A DNA stretch of 64,000 bases, taken from positions 1-64,000 of the forward strand of contig JANNOO010000048.1 of assembly GCA_031399165.1 (NCBI GenBank), given 5' to 3'. The notes under the pieces are model-generated. The model saw nothing but the letters and a program-made list of their open reading frames with translations. It made no database searches and had not been told where the DNA came from. A program made the translations under genes and the position numbers. This DNA comes from JAKFWI01 sp031399165 (lineage in GTDB: Bacteria > Pseudomonadota > Alphaproteobacteria > Caulobacterales > Aquidulcibacteraceae). Positions 7,117 to 17,762 of the stretch are shown piece by piece (the first letter of the stretch is position 1; each line of letters begins with the position of its first letter).

Positions 7117-8210
7117 TACGCCAAGACCGCGGCCACCGGCCTGCGCGCGGAGAACGGCAGCGCTGCGCCATACCCGAAGCGCATGACGATGTCCGGTCGG
7201 CGCCCGGGAAGGCCGACCAGGGCGGCCAGGTCTGGCCGCAAGCTTGCGACCTCGACGGGCTGATTGATGAAGGCGTGCTTGAGGCCGAGCGCCGTGGCTT
7301 GCAGGGCGAAGCGCTGGCAGGCGCGCCCGGCGCGTACCCAATGCTCCTTGTCATCGCGCGCGCCGACGAACACGGCGATGCCAGCAGAAGACTGAATCTG
7401 CGCCGCGTACTTTTCGTTCTCAGCGTCCGCTTTGAAGACCACATCAACCATGATTGGCCCAAGCCAGGAAGGAAGCGTTGGGTTGCCGGTCGTGGCCGCA
7501 AAGAGGCCGTCGCCAGTCTCAAGGGCTTGACGTGGACTGAAGCGCAGCCAGCTTTTGAGTTCGCGCATGAAGGCCGCGTCGGCGATCTGCGTGCTGTTGC
7601 CACTAAGGACGAGATCGCGCACTTCATTCATCTGCGGGCGATCGGTGATCAGGATCAGATCGACGCCGGGAATCGCAGCGGCGGCGGCCAAGGTGCGAAG
7701 GTCAGCGGCGCTGACGCGTTTCCCGTCATACTCGGCGCGTGTCGATTGACGTCTTGAGATAGCGTCGAACAAGGGCGAAGCGTCGTTCGACGCGCCATCG
7801 AACTCGAACACCACGACGCCATCGTTTGCCGGATCGAAGCTGATGTCGCCCGGACGGCCGCTTGCGCCGGCGGCGAGTGATAGATTCTCCGCGGCGCAGC
7901 CAAGGCTTGCGAACAAGTGGTGGTCGTCGGGATCGACGGCGGGCGTGCGGCGCGTCAGGTCGGGCAGGATTTCGACGCGGCGTTCGTCGATGCGGAACCG
8001 CCATGGTTGTGTGTTGTGCCCGTTCGCCGCCAGCGTCGCGTAGCGGAGGATATCTCGCATGTCCGGGCTCTGTGCGAGCGCGGCCCGCGTCACTGCGACG
8101 GAGGCATTGTATTCTTCCATCGAACCCATCTGCCGCATCCCGAGAAATCCAGCGCCGCCGCCTGCGACTGCCAGCGCGCCGGCGCCGATCAGAATATTGC
8201 GCCGCTTCAT
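7116..8210 (-). CDS. Nitroreductase/Acg-family FMN-binding-type protein with signal peptide
   Basis: A protein of 364 residues with an N-terminal hydrophobic segment after KRR (ILIGAGALAVAGGGAGFLG), consistent with an exported or membrane-anchored protein. The following RDILRYATLAANGHNTQPWR is the classic FMN-binding entry of nitroreductases. ISRRQSTRAEYDGK, WVRAGRACQRFALQATALGL and RPDIVMRFGYG agree with the Acg subgroup, which includes mycobacterial dormancy-regulon proteins and may sequester rather than turn over FMN. The start is ATG 8210, 28 bases after the cupin gene. It is the first of the nine overlapping genes. Confidence 0.85.
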   Translation of the reverse strand: MKRRNILIGAGALAVAGGGAGFLGMRQMGSMEEYNASVAVTRAALAQSPDMRDILRYATLAANGHNTQPWRFRIDERRVEILPDLTRRTPAVDPDDHHLFASLGCAAENLSLAAGASGRPGDISFDPANDGVVVFEFDGASNDASPLFDAISRRQSTRAEYDGKRVSAADLRTLAAAAAIPGVDLILITDRPQMNEVRDLVLSGNSTQIADAAFMRELKSWLRFSPRQALETGDGLFAATTGNPTLPSWLGPIMVDVVFKADAENEKYAAQIQSSAGIAVFVGARDDKEHWVRAGRACQRFALQATALGLKHAFINQPVEVASLRPDLAALVGLPGRRPDIVMRFGYGAALPFSARRPVAAVLA

Positions 8211-8238
8211 TGCGGCCCGTCAGGATGCACAGAGGAAG

Positions 8239-8637
8239 TCATTCCGAGGTCTTCCCATCGAAATGCTCGTCCGAGGCTTGGGCGTCAGCTTTCGTGGCGT
8301 GAACGACGCCGTCGCGATGTTCGGGTTGCGCGTAAAGCGTATAGAGCCGCAGGGACTTCTCGCCTGTGTTGACGATGTTGTGCCTGGCGCCGGCCGGAAC
8401 GATCACTGCGTGGTCCTTCTTGATCTTGGAACTGACGCCGTCGATCCAAACCTCGCCCTTGCCTTGCTCGACGCGGAAGAACTGGTCGCGCGTTTCGTGC
8501 ACTTCCTCGCCGATCTCCTCACCGGGGAGCAGAGACATCAGGACGAGCTGCAGGTTCTTGCCGGTGTAAAGGACGCGGCGAAAATCGCGGTTCGCCTCGA
8601 CAAGATCTTCGATGTCCGTGGTTATGAAGCCCTTCAT
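8239..8637 (-). CDS. Cupin-domain protein
   Basis: A protein of 132 residues from ATG 8637. It is a single cupin barrel: GEEIGEEVHETRDQFFRVEQ supplies the first metal-binding motif (EE, H and an acidic residue), and VIVPAGARHNIVNTG supplies the second (the H). Small stand-alone cupins of this type bind a metal and act as dioxygenases, isomerases or simple sensors; the substrate is not evident. The tail is hydrophilic. The gene is 41 bases downstream of the alcohol dehydrogenase and 28 bases upstream of the nitroreductase-like gene, and so probably belongs to the same transcript. Confidence 0.85.
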   Translation of the reverse strand: MKGFITTDIEDLVEANRDFRRVLYTGKNLQLVLMSLLPGEEIGEEVHETRDQFFRVEQGKGEVWIDGVSSKIKKDHAVIVPAGARHNIVNTGEKSLRLYTLYAQPEHRDGVVHATKADAQASDEHFDGKTSE

Positions 8638-8678
8638 GAGAGGTTCCAATCTGTTGTGTTGCGCTGACCGAGCAGGCG

Positions 8679-9716
8679 TTAGACTTCGATGATCACCTTC
8701 AGCGCTTGCGTGTTGGCGGCGTGCGAGAAGGTCTCGTAGGCAGCGAGAATATCGTTGAGCTTGAAGCGGTGTGTGATCAGCTGCGTCGGGTCGATCTTTC
8801 GAGACGCCACCACGTTGAGCAGCATCGGCGTGCTGACGGTATCAACGAGGCGGGTGGTGATGGTGATGTTGCGGTCCCAAAGGTTTTCCAGATGGAGGTC
8901 GACCTTGGTCCCGTGCACGCCGATATTGGCGATGACCCCGCCGGCGCCCACGATCTGCTGACAGAGTTCAAAAGTAGCTGGGATGCCGACTGCTTCGATC
9001 GCGGTATCGACGCCCGCGCCGCCGGTCAGTTGCATGATGGCATCGAGGGCCTTGCCGTCGCTGCTGTTTACGACGGCCGTGGCGCCGAAGCGCTTAGCGA
9101 CATCGAGACGATTGGCATCGAGATCGATCATGATGATTTCGGCGGGCGAATAGAATTGCGCAGTCAGCAGGGCGGCAAGGCCAATGGGGCCTGCGCCAAC
9201 GATCGCGACCCGTGCGCCTGGTTGGACGCGGCCGTTGAGCACGCCGCACTCGAAGCCGGTCGGCAGGATGTCGCTGAGCATGACCAACGCCTCCTCGTCG
9301 GCGCCGGCGGGGATCGGATAGAGGCTGGTGTCGGCATGGGGAATGCGCACCAACTCGGCTTGTGTGCCGTCAATCTTGTTGCCGAGGACCCACCCCCCGG
9401 TGAGGCAGTGCGAGTACATCTGCTTGCGGCAGGGCGCGCATTTTCCGCATGCGCTGATGCACGAGATCAGAACACGATCGCCTGACTTGAACGAAGTGAC
9501 CGCCGATCCGGTCTCGTGGACAATGCCGACGCCCTCATGGCCAAGGATACGCCCAGGCGCGCAGGTCGGTACATCGCCTTTGAGTATATGCAGATCGGTG
9601 CCGCATATTGTCGTCTTCGTGATTTTTACAATGGCGTCTGTTGGCGCCTGGATGTGCGGCGAAGGGCGCTCTTCGAGCGCCTTTCGTCCCGGACCGATGT
9701 AAACCAAGGCCTTCAT
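8679..9716 (-). CDS. Zinc-dependent alcohol dehydrogenase (MDR superfamily)
   Basis: A protein of 345 residues. It has the catalytic zinc site (TTICGTDLHILKGDVP and GHEGVG), the structural zinc lobe of four cysteines (CISACGKCAPCRKQMYSHC) and the Rossmann motif VAIVGAGPIGLAA. It oxidises or reduces a small alcohol/aldehyde with NAD(P)(H); the closest recalled relatives are annotated as alcohol or isopropanol-type dehydrogenases. In related bacteria such genes sit with phosphoketolase, acetate kinase and a cation ATPase, as here. It may start the long minus-strand operon. A short relic of the same part of this gene lies on the plus strand at 10018-10135. Confidence 0.9.
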   Translation of the reverse strand: MKALVYIGPGRKALEERPSPHIQAPTDAIVKITKTTICGTDLHILKGDVPTCAPGRILGHEGVGIVHETGSAVTSFKSGDRVLISCISACGKCAPCRKQMYSHCLTGGWVLGNKIDGTQAELVRIPHADTSLYPIPAGADEEALVMLSDILPTGFECGVLNGRVQPGARVAIVGAGPIGLAALLTAQFYSPAEIIMIDLDANRLDVAKRFGATAVVNSSDGKALDAIMQLTGGAGVDTAIEAVGIPATFELCQQIVGAGGVIANIGVHGTKVDLHLENLWDRNITITTRLVDTVSTPMLLNVVASRKIDPTQLITHRFKLNDILAAYETFSHAANTQALKVIIEV

Positions 9717-10017
9717 GTCGCGCCGCCAATCGCTGCACAGCGCAAATAGCCGTGCCGAAATGGCGAGCGGCCGGCTGGTTCGCTAAAACCCGCTTGCCCG
9801 CGATGTAGACGTCATAGCGCGGCACGCATCGAATTGTAGGAATTGCACCCGATGAACGTCTGTGCAGCGACATCGGTTCCAGTGCGCCCGCTCGTGTGGG
9901 TGGGATAACGGCTTGACAAACGTGTGGTGACGAACTCACGGCTGGGTCTGGCGAGAACGTGTCGCGCGCAAACAGGGTGAGTGATGTGGCAGATCATCGT
10001 CTCTCACCGAAATAGAG
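9717..10017. other. Intergenic region between divergent genes, nothing recognised
   Basis: About 300 bases between the alcohol dehydrogenase start and the plus-strand relic in front of the ATPase. Promoters for both directions should lie here. I looked for an FNR/FixK box (TTGAT-N4-ATCAA), a CueR box and strong hairpins and saw none. An open frame on the minus strand has unusual composition and no family resemblance, so I do not call it. Confidence 0.5.
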
Positions 10018-10135
10018 CGGATGTTGCGCCGATGGCCAAGCCACGATCTGCGGCACGGTGCTTCAAATCTTCAAATGGGATGTGCCGACGTACAGGGCGG
10101 ATCGTAACTTGAGCCATGAAGGGGTTGTCGAGATC
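10018..10135 (+). pseudogene. Relic of an alcohol dehydrogenase 5' region
   Basis: In the frame that leads into the ATPase, the translated segments TICGTVLQIFKWDVP and LSHEGVVEIV correspond to TICGTDLHILKGDVP and LGHEGVGIV of the full-length alcohol dehydrogenase at 8679-9716. Bases from about 10018 to 10043 resemble the codons just before, but in a shifted frame. The catalytic residues are partly lost. This is a 5' fragment of a second dehydrogenase gene, on the opposite strand from the intact one, now abutting the ATPase. Confidence 0.75.
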
Positions 10136-12634
<2,499 letters not shown>

Positions 12635-12639
12635 CCTAG

Positions 12640-13011
12640 TCATGCAGTCAAGCTTGCCGCCGTGTTTCCCGCCACACGCCATTGCTCGGCCGCTTCCAAG
12701 GCTTGGGCGGCATACATGACGCTTGGGCCGGCCCCCATGTAGATAGACAGGCCCATGGTCTCCGCTAATTCGGCGTCTGAAGCGCCGGCCTTTACCGCTG
12801 CCTTTGCGTGATAGGTAATGCAGGGGTCGCAGCGCACGGCGACGGAAATCGCTAACGCGATGAGCTCTTTGGTCTTGGTGTCCAGCGCCTCTGTCTTGAA
12901 CGCGGCCTGCGCCATCTGGCTGAAGCCCTTCATGATCTCGGGCTGCGCGGATCGCAGTGCGGCGACCAGTGGGTTCAGCTCTTCCGCCATTGCAGGCCAG
13001 TTCTTGTGCAT
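12640..13011 (-). CDS. Carboxymuconolactone decarboxylase-family protein (AhpD-like)
   Basis: A protein of 123 residues with the CMD fold. The redox-type motif is VRCDPCITYHAKAAVKAGAS, with CxxC followed by H as in AhpD-like peroxidase partners, and the C-terminal helix is GPSVMYAAQALEA. Such proteins reduce peroxides or serve as thiol-disulfide partners. It is convergent with the ATPase (five bases between stops) and 24 bases downstream of the DUF302 gene, with which it probably forms an operon. Confidence 0.9.
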   Translation of the reverse strand: MHKNWPAMAEELNPLVAALRSAQPEIMKGFSQMAQAAFKTEALDTKTKELIALAISVAVRCDPCITYHAKAAVKAGASDAELAETMGLSIYMGAGPSVMYAAQALEAAEQWRVAGNTAASLTA

Positions 13012-13035
13012 TCACTTACTCCACGGGTTGCAGCC

Positions 13036-13422
13036 TTAAAGGCTCGCGACGGCACGCTGCAGCAGATCGCGAACGGCGCCTGCTGTCTCCGTAAGCGCAG
13101 GGTTATCGACCGCTTGCATCGAGGCGACCGGATTGACGGCTGCGACCTCGATTTTTCCTGCTGACTCCTCACGCACGATCACGTTGCAGGGCAGCATGGT
13201 TCCGATTTTTGGCTCGGCGAGGAGCGCGCGGTGCGCGAATTGTGGGTTGCAGGCGCCAAGAATGAGATAGGGCGGCATGTCTGCGCCAAGCTTGGCTTTC
13301 AACGTGGCGGCGACGTCGATCTCGCTAAGGACCCCGAAGCCCTGCGCTGAGAGAGCTGTCTTTGTCCGCGCTACCGCCTCTGGGAACGACGCCTCGATGG
13401 TCTTTGCGAAGTAATAGGTCAT
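13036..13422 (-). CDS. DUF302-domain protein
   Basis: A protein of 128 residues with the DUF302 pattern: opening F-P-E-A-V-A-R-T-K-T-A-L, GFGVLSEIDVAATLKAKLG, YLILGACNPQFAHRALLAEP and GTMLPCNVIVRE. The two conserved cysteines (GACNP, LPCNV) are present. The structural family is a small alpha/beta dimer of unknown role, often next to redox and heavy-metal genes. A strong ribosome-binding site (AAGGAGA) precedes ATG 13422. It is probably cotranscribed with the CMD gene downstream. Confidence 0.9.
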   Translation of the reverse strand: MTYYFAKTIEASFPEAVARTKTALSAQGFGVLSEIDVAATLKAKLGADMPPYLILGACNPQFAHRALLAEPKIGTMLPCNVIVREESAGKIEVAAVNPVASMQAVDNPALTETAGAVRDLLQRAVASL

Positions 13423-13975
13423 GTACGGTTCTCCTTCGATCAGACTCAGCGCGCTTCGCGGCGTCGCCTTCGCCTTGCCCTTGGCTGTTGTTGCGCGTCA
13501 CCACGTCGCTCGCCGGAATGACGAGCAGGGGGAGCGTCGGCGAAGAGGCCGAACAGCGACAAGCTCGCCAAGCCCTGACAGATCGGATCGAGCACGATGA
13601 CGCGATCATCGCGTCCAGCGCCGAAACAGGTCGGGCTGATGCGCATGGCCAGCCTTAAGCAGAAGGCCCCAGAAGGGTGGTTGTTCCGTCGCCGGGCGAC
13701 CGATCAACGGTCGAATTGGTTAGAACGCGGGACACCTAGTCGATTTATCGGCGGCAGGCATGGTCGCCAAGAAGGTCGCCACGCGCGCAGTGCCGCCGGC
13801 GCGGGTTCGCGGACCTGTCTTGATCGTGGCGGCTTACGTCGCTTTGCGGGCGCGGACCGCGCTCTAGGGCCGTGGACCTGTAGTCTCTCTCAGACGTTCC
13901 TCCGACAGTGTCTCCTCGCCGGGCGCCACGGCGCGCTTACGTCGCTTCTCTCGCTCTCACCAATAAAGGCTCCTC
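13423..13975. other. Intergenic region of about 550 bases, no gene recognised
   Basis: Divergent region between the DUF302 gene and the host-attachment gene. Several open frames of 35 to 170 codons occur, but they are arginine-rich or resemble no family, and I could not match them to relics of neighbouring genes. It must contain promoters for both sides. No clear hairpin or repeat was seen. Confidence 0.5.
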
Positions 13976-14425
13976 ATGAAGGCGGTTCGGACGTGGGTAC
14001 TCATTGCGGATGGCGCGCGAGCGCGCATTCTCGAAAACACAGGCCCCGGTCACGGGCTGACCCCGGTGGAGGGCATGGTGTTTCATGGCGATCACGCCGC
14101 AACCCATGACCTCGTCTCCGATCGCGAGGGCAGAAGCCATAGCTCGCATGGGCCGGGTCGCTCTGCGGTGCAGTCCCGCTCAGACCCGCATCGCGAACTC
14201 AAGACTACCTTCGCCCATCACCTCGCCGATGTCCTGGCTGGCGCGCTCGAACGGAAATCCTTCGACCGTCTGATCATCGCCGCCGCCCCGGTCTCGCTGG
14301 GCGATCTGCGGGCGGCGCTATCCGATCACGTGCGGGCAAAAGTCTCAGGCGAAGTGGCACATGATCTAACGAAGATCCCAAATAGTGATGTTGCAGACCA
14401 CCTCAAAGCCGTGCTCGCCGCTTAA
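13976..14425 (+). CDS. Host-attachment family protein (baeRF-like)
   Basis: A protein of 149 residues. The opening RTWVLIADGARARILEN and the later HHLADVLAGALERKSFDRL and LIIAAAPVSLGDLRAAL are typical of proteins annotated as required for attachment to host cells. These are bacterial relatives of the eRF1/archaeal release-factor fold (baeRF families) and are probably linked to translation or stress rather than adhesion. ATG 13976 follows an AAAGGCTCCTC leader. It is 84 bases upstream of cbpA, as in other alphaproteobacterial stress clusters. Confidence 0.85.
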   Translation: MKAVRTWVLIADGARARILENTGPGHGLTPVEGMVFHGDHAATHDLVSDREGRSHSSHGPGRSAVQSRSDPHRELKTTFAHHLADVLAGALERKSFDRLIIAAAPVSLGDLRAALSDHVRAKVSGEVAHDLTKIPNSDVADHLKAVLAA

Positions 14426-14509
14426 CCGCGGACGGTTGGATCGCGTTTCGAGCCTCGCGCTGTGGCCGCGTCAAACCCTTCTTAGTTCGAACGGAGAGAC
14501 GGAGAGATC

Positions 14510-15418
14510 GTGAGAGACCCATACGAGGTTCTGGGGGTCGCACGCGCCGCCACGCCCGACGACGTCCGCAAGGCTTATCGCCGGCTGGCGAAGAAACTGC
14601 ATCCTGATCTCAATCCGGGAGACAAGCAGGCGGAAGCGCGCTTCAAGGACGTGACGGCCGCCAACGATCTCCTTTCCGATCCGGACAAGCGCCAGAAGTT
14701 CGACAGTGGCGAAATCGACGCCTCGGGGGCAGAGCGCCCTCGCCAGCAATACTACAAGGATTTTGCGAGCGGGGGCGCGGGCGCCGGGAGCCCTTACGAA
14801 AACAGTTCCGGGTTCGCGGACTTCGGCGATGGCGAGGATCTGTTCGCGGAATTGTTTCGCCGCCAGGCAGGACAAACGCGGCGCACGCGCGGCGCGGACT
14901 TGCACTACCGTCTGGCGATCTCGTTTCTCGACGCCGTCAACGGCGCGACGCAGCGGCTCACCTTGCCCGATGGCGGCTCGCTCGATGTGACTATTCCCGC
15001 CGGCATTCAAGAGGGCCAGACGTTGCGCCTGCGGGACAAGGGCGCGCCGGCGCGCGGCGAGGGCGAACCTGGCGATGCTCTGGTGGCAATTTCGATCAAC
15101 CCCCACCGCTTCTTTGTTCGCGAGGGCGACGACATTCATATCGAACTGCCGATCACACTCTCGGAAGCAGTGCTGGGCGCGCGCGTAAAAACGCCAACGC
15201 CAACGGGCGCTGTGATGTTGACGGTGCCCAAGGGATCAAACACCGGTGCAATTCTTCGCTTGAAGGGCAAAGGTGTCGCGCGGCGCGGTGGCCATGGCGA
15301 CGAACTCGTCAAGCTAAGGGTCATGTTGCCGTCAGAACCGAACGCTGAGCTGGAGGCGTTTCTCTCCACATGGTCGACTGCAAGCAGCGACGATCCGCGG
15401 AAGGACATGGTGTCATGA
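14510..15418 (+). CDS. cbpA: DnaJ-class curved-DNA-binding co-chaperone CbpA
   Basis: A protein of 302 residues. The J domain has DPYEVLGVARAATPDDVRKA and the HPD tripeptide (LHPDLNPGDK). It is followed by a Gly/Ser-rich linker, then two DnaJ C-terminal beta domains (LDVTIPAGIQEGQTLRLRDK and MLTVPKGSNTGAILRLKGKG) with no zinc-finger cysteines, which is the CbpA/type II DnaJ layout. It recruits and stimulates DnaK. GTG 14510 is preceded by GGAGAG. It overlaps the next gene as ATGA, a standard cbpA-cbpM operon. Confidence 0.92.
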   Translation: MRDPYEVLGVARAATPDDVRKAYRRLAKKLHPDLNPGDKQAEARFKDVTAANDLLSDPDKRQKFDSGEIDASGAERPRQQYYKDFASGGAGAGSPYENSSGFADFGDGEDLFAELFRRQAGQTRRTRGADLHYRLAISFLDAVNGATQRLTLPDGGSLDVTIPAGIQEGQTLRLRDKGAPARGEGEPGDALVAISINPHRFFVREGDDIHIELPITLSEAVLGARVKTPTPTGAVMLTVPKGSNTGAILRLKGKGVARRGGHGDELVKLRVMLPSEPNAELEAFLSTWSTASSDDPRKDMVS

Positions 15419-15693
15419 TTTTCACGACGGTGGATTTTCTAGCACGCGCGCGAGTAGACCGTGAAACCCTCGAGATATGGATCGAAGAAGAATGGTTGGT
15501 CCCCAGCGAAACAACGCCGGAGCGCGCCTTTACAGAGGCCGATCTGGCGCGGGCGCAATTGATCCGGGACCTCATGGACGATCTCGGTGTCAACGCGGAG
15601 GGCGTCGGGGTCGTCCTGAACTTAGTGGATCAGGTGCATGGCCTGCGGAATGTGCTCGCCGAAGTGCTGACCTCGGCGCGTGAGCGCCGATAA
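15415..15693 (+). CDS. cbpM: Chaperone modulator CbpM
   Basis: A protein of 92 residues beginning MIFTTVDFLARARVDRETLE, with RAFTEADLARAQLIRDLMDD and LNLVDQVHGLRNVL, the small helical MerR-like fold of CbpM, which binds the J domain of CbpA and inhibits it. The start codon overlaps the cbpA stop by four bases, which fixes the N-terminus. Repeat B begins 19 bases after its stop codon. Confidence 0.9.
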   Translation: MIFTTVDFLARARVDRETLEIWIEEEWLVPSETTPERAFTEADLARAQLIRDLMDDLGVNAEGVGVVLNLVDQVHGLRNVLAEVLTSARERR

Positions 15694-15712
15694 AAGCGGG
15701 CGGGAAGCATGA

Positions 15713-15860
15713 AGCCCTGTGTTCGGCCCGCGCCGGAGGCGCATCGCTCGCCGACGACCAAGACAAAGCCCTGCGTCCCGACACCTTCAGAGCGCCATCG
15801 CGCGCAGGCGGCGCCAGGGTGAAAAGCGAAGCGGGCCTTGACGCCGCCGAGCACGATGGC
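15713..15860 (+). repeat. Interspersed structured repeat B, copy 1
   Basis: A 148-base element, roughly nine-tenths identical by eye to 57725-57874 in the same orientation. It opens AGCCCTGTGTTCGGCCCGC and carries the hairpin GCGCC-GGA-GGCGC (GGT loop in the other copy). Further in, GGCGGCG..CA and TGACGCCGCC can pair across the 3' half. It lies downstream of cbpM and upstream of repeat A copy 2, in a 475-base gap without genes. Short open frames inside it are not conserved as protein. Confidence 0.8.
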
Positions 15861-16012
15861 AGTCAGCCGATGCAATGCAGGCGAGGAGCGTGTAGAATCT
15901 AACGCGCGTTGGCGGCGCGGTTCGTCCTGGTTTCGCCAACATTCGCGAACGATCGCGGTCTATCGCTGCACGCGCTCGATTAACGTCGCCGATTTGCGCT
16001 ACACGCCGCTGC

Positions 16013-16118
16013 GCGTCAGGGATCGCAGCCCGAAGGGCGAAGACGCGCTTAAAGTTCGCGGTTCGTGCGGCTTCGCGCGTCAGCACAAGAGCCCGGCCGC
16101 CGAAGGCGGCGACGCCCA
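16013..16118 (+). repeat. Interspersed structured repeat A, copy 2
   Basis: The second copy of the element at 555-663, same orientation. The stems GCCC/GGGC (16028-16038) and GCCGCC/GGCGGC (16096-16110) are conserved, with GAA in both loops. It sits about 150 bases after repeat B, between cbpM and the end of the copper operon. The DNA between B and A (15861-16012) shows nothing I recognise. Confidence 0.75.
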
Positions 16119-16168
16119 AGGGACGACGAGTAGGGGTATAGCCATAGAGCGCTGCTGCGGCGTGCCCA

Positions 16169-16882
16169 CTAACCCGGAATGGCCTTCGTCTGCCGCCGCG
16201 TCCTGAAGCGAATGCGATAGGGAATGAGCACGATCCCTGCGATCACCGAGAGCAAGGTGATTGCAGTGACGACGATGATGAGCGGGTGGTTGAAGTCTTC
16301 GTGATTTTCCCAGTCCATGATGTGCAGCGCCCAAAGCGTATCGTAGATGCGCCATAGATCGGAGCGGCGCGCCGTCACCGCGCCGGTGTTCTGGGCGACG
16401 TAGACCGAGAGATTGCCGTCCGGAAACTGAACGCGCCACGCCGGCAATGCGCCGCGGTACTCGGCCGAGGCCTCGGTCACGAGCGTCGCGTCCGTAGGCT
16501 CGGAGGTGAGTGTAACGTGCGCGCGCGCGACGGCGCTGGCCTGCGCCGCGCTCAAGGGCGAAAGTTGCTCCAGCGTCGTGGCTTCATAGAGAACAGGTGG
16601 CCCATCGGAGAACTCGGCAATGATGACCGGGCCACTCGGCCGTCTCTCAATCGTGAGCTTCGTGGGTAGCTCGTCCTGGCCTCCGCGGAAGGTCGCGAGC
16701 GACGCCAAATTTGCGGTGTCGATGGGTTGAGCCTCAGCCGGGCGGACCAAGGACTCGCTGCGTATCTGTTCAATGGGAAAGAGCGTGAAGAACAGCCCGC
16801 TGACCACCCAAAACACGATCTGAACGCCAACGAGGAGCGCCAGCCATTTGTGAACGAAGGACGCGATACGTGCGAGCGACAT
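16169..16882 (-). CDS. PepSY-domain membrane protein
   Basis: A protein of 237 residues. There is an N-terminal membrane helix (WLALLVGVQIVFWVVSGLFF), two PepSY-like periplasmic repeats (SPLSAAQASAVARAHV and GALPAWRVQFPDGNLSVYVA) and a C-terminal helix (HPLIIVVTAITLLSVIAGIV) with a basic tail. PepSY-associated TM proteins often accompany iron or copper uptake and reduction systems. It is 25 bases downstream of copD and probably the last gene of the copper operon. Its role here may be electron transfer or metal handling; no haem ligands are certain. Confidence 0.85.
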   Translation of the reverse strand: MSLARIASFVHKWLALLVGVQIVFWVVSGLFFTLFPIEQIRSESLVRPAEAQPIDTANLASLATFRGGQDELPTKLTIERRPSGPVIIAEFSDGPPVLYEATTLEQLSPLSAAQASAVARAHVTLTSEPTDATLVTEASAEYRGALPAWRVQFPDGNLSVYVAQNTGAVTARRSDLWRIYDTLWALHIMDWENHEDFNHPLIIVVTAITLLSVIAGIVLIPYRIRFRTRRQTKAIPG

Positions 16883-16907
16883 GAAAATTCCCCCGGCGAT
16901 AAGACGA

Positions 16908-17762
16908 TCAATGTGAAGGCGGCCCCGTCAGGCTGGTCGCCGCAGCGATGGCGCCGAGCGCAAGCAAAAAGAGACACGTGTCGAGGCTAAGCGTCGTCAC
17001 GAGCGCACGCCGCCCCATTTCGGGCGCGGCGCGCAAGCGCTTCGCAACAATCATTTTGTTGTAGGCGCCTAGCGCCAGGGCGGCGACAGCCGCGCCCAAC
17101 TTGGCGAGCAGCAATTGGCCATAGAGGCTCGTGAAGAGCGGTGTCCAACCGCCGGCGAGACGCCAGGCGAGCCAGAGCCCAAGCGCGAAAAGGAGGGGTA
17201 TCGCCGCTGCAGCGACATCCGAGAAGCGGGTCACGCGCGCAAGAAGCGTAGCGTCCGGAAGATTGCTTGTCGGCCAGAGCGTCACCGGCGCGGCGAACCA
17301 GAAGGCGGCGATCAGCACGTGCACGGTCACCGACCACGGCGCAAGGCCCGGCGCCTCGAGTGCTTGCGTGTGGCCGCTGAGGCCAAAGCTCGCCGCCAGC
17401 GCGATCGCGCCAAGTGCCGCCGCAACGTCCGACCGCAACAGCCATCCGGCCAGCAGCGCAACGGCGCCGACGACGACCGCCATCGAACCGGGTCCAAGCT
17501 GGGGCCAGGTCCATGCCAGTGTCGCGGGATCGAGAAGAGCATCGCCGCCGCCCAATTGCGCATTGGCGAGCATCAACCGGAGCGCCGCGAAGAGCACTGC
17601 GACCGCACCGGCCGCCGCCGCGCTGCGCAGCGCGCGCGATCGGCCCTCCCGGGCGATGATGTGGAAGCTTGCTTGCAGGGCAAGACCCGCCGCCAGCAAC
17701 GCCGATCCATTGAGCCCGAGCTTGATCGCAAACAGCAAGGGCGCGAGCGGATCGGCCTCCAT
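16908..17762 (-). CDS. copD: CopD-family copper resistance membrane protein
   Basis: A polytopic protein of 284 residues with about eight membrane helices. PWSVTVHVLIAAFWFAAPVT, FSDVAAAAIPLLFALGLWLA and GQLLLAKLGAAVAALALGAY with NKMIVAKRLR are hallmarks of the CopD domain. CopD works with periplasmic CopC in copper transfer across or within the inner membrane. The start overlaps the copC stop by one base (TGATG), so translation is coupled. Confidence 0.9.
   Translation of the reverse strand: MEADPLAPLLFAIKLGLNGSALLAAGLALQASFHIIAREGRSRALRSAAAAGAVAVLFAALRLMLANAQLGGGDALLDPATLAWTWPQLGPGSMAVVVGAVALLAGWLLRSDVAAALGAIALAASFGLSGHTQALEAPGLAPWSVTVHVLIAAFWFAAPVTLWPTSNLPDATLLARVTRFSDVAAAAIPLLFALGLWLAWRLAGGWTPLFTSLYGQLLLAKLGAAVAALALGAYNKMIVAKRLRAAPEMGRRALVTTLSLDTCLFLLALGAIAAATSLTGPPSH

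Noticed and set aside
9535..9939. Minus-strand frame across the dehydrogenase 5' end and the divergent gap
   Set aside because: It overlaps the well-supported dehydrogenase in another frame and resembles no protein family.
9717..10060. Possible FNR/FixK-type site controlling the dehydrogenase or ATPase
   Set aside because: No TTGAT-N4-ATCAA-like dyad was found on reading, although the gene content would fit oxygen control.
13760..13867. Short frame (ATG 13760, 35 codons) in the same gap
   Set aside because: Too short, no ribosome-binding site and no recognised motif.
13597..14109. Plus-strand frame of 170 codons in front of the host-attachment gene
   Set aside because: Arg/Gly-rich composition typical of a shadow frame in GC-rich DNA, and it overlaps the supported host-attachment gene out of frame.
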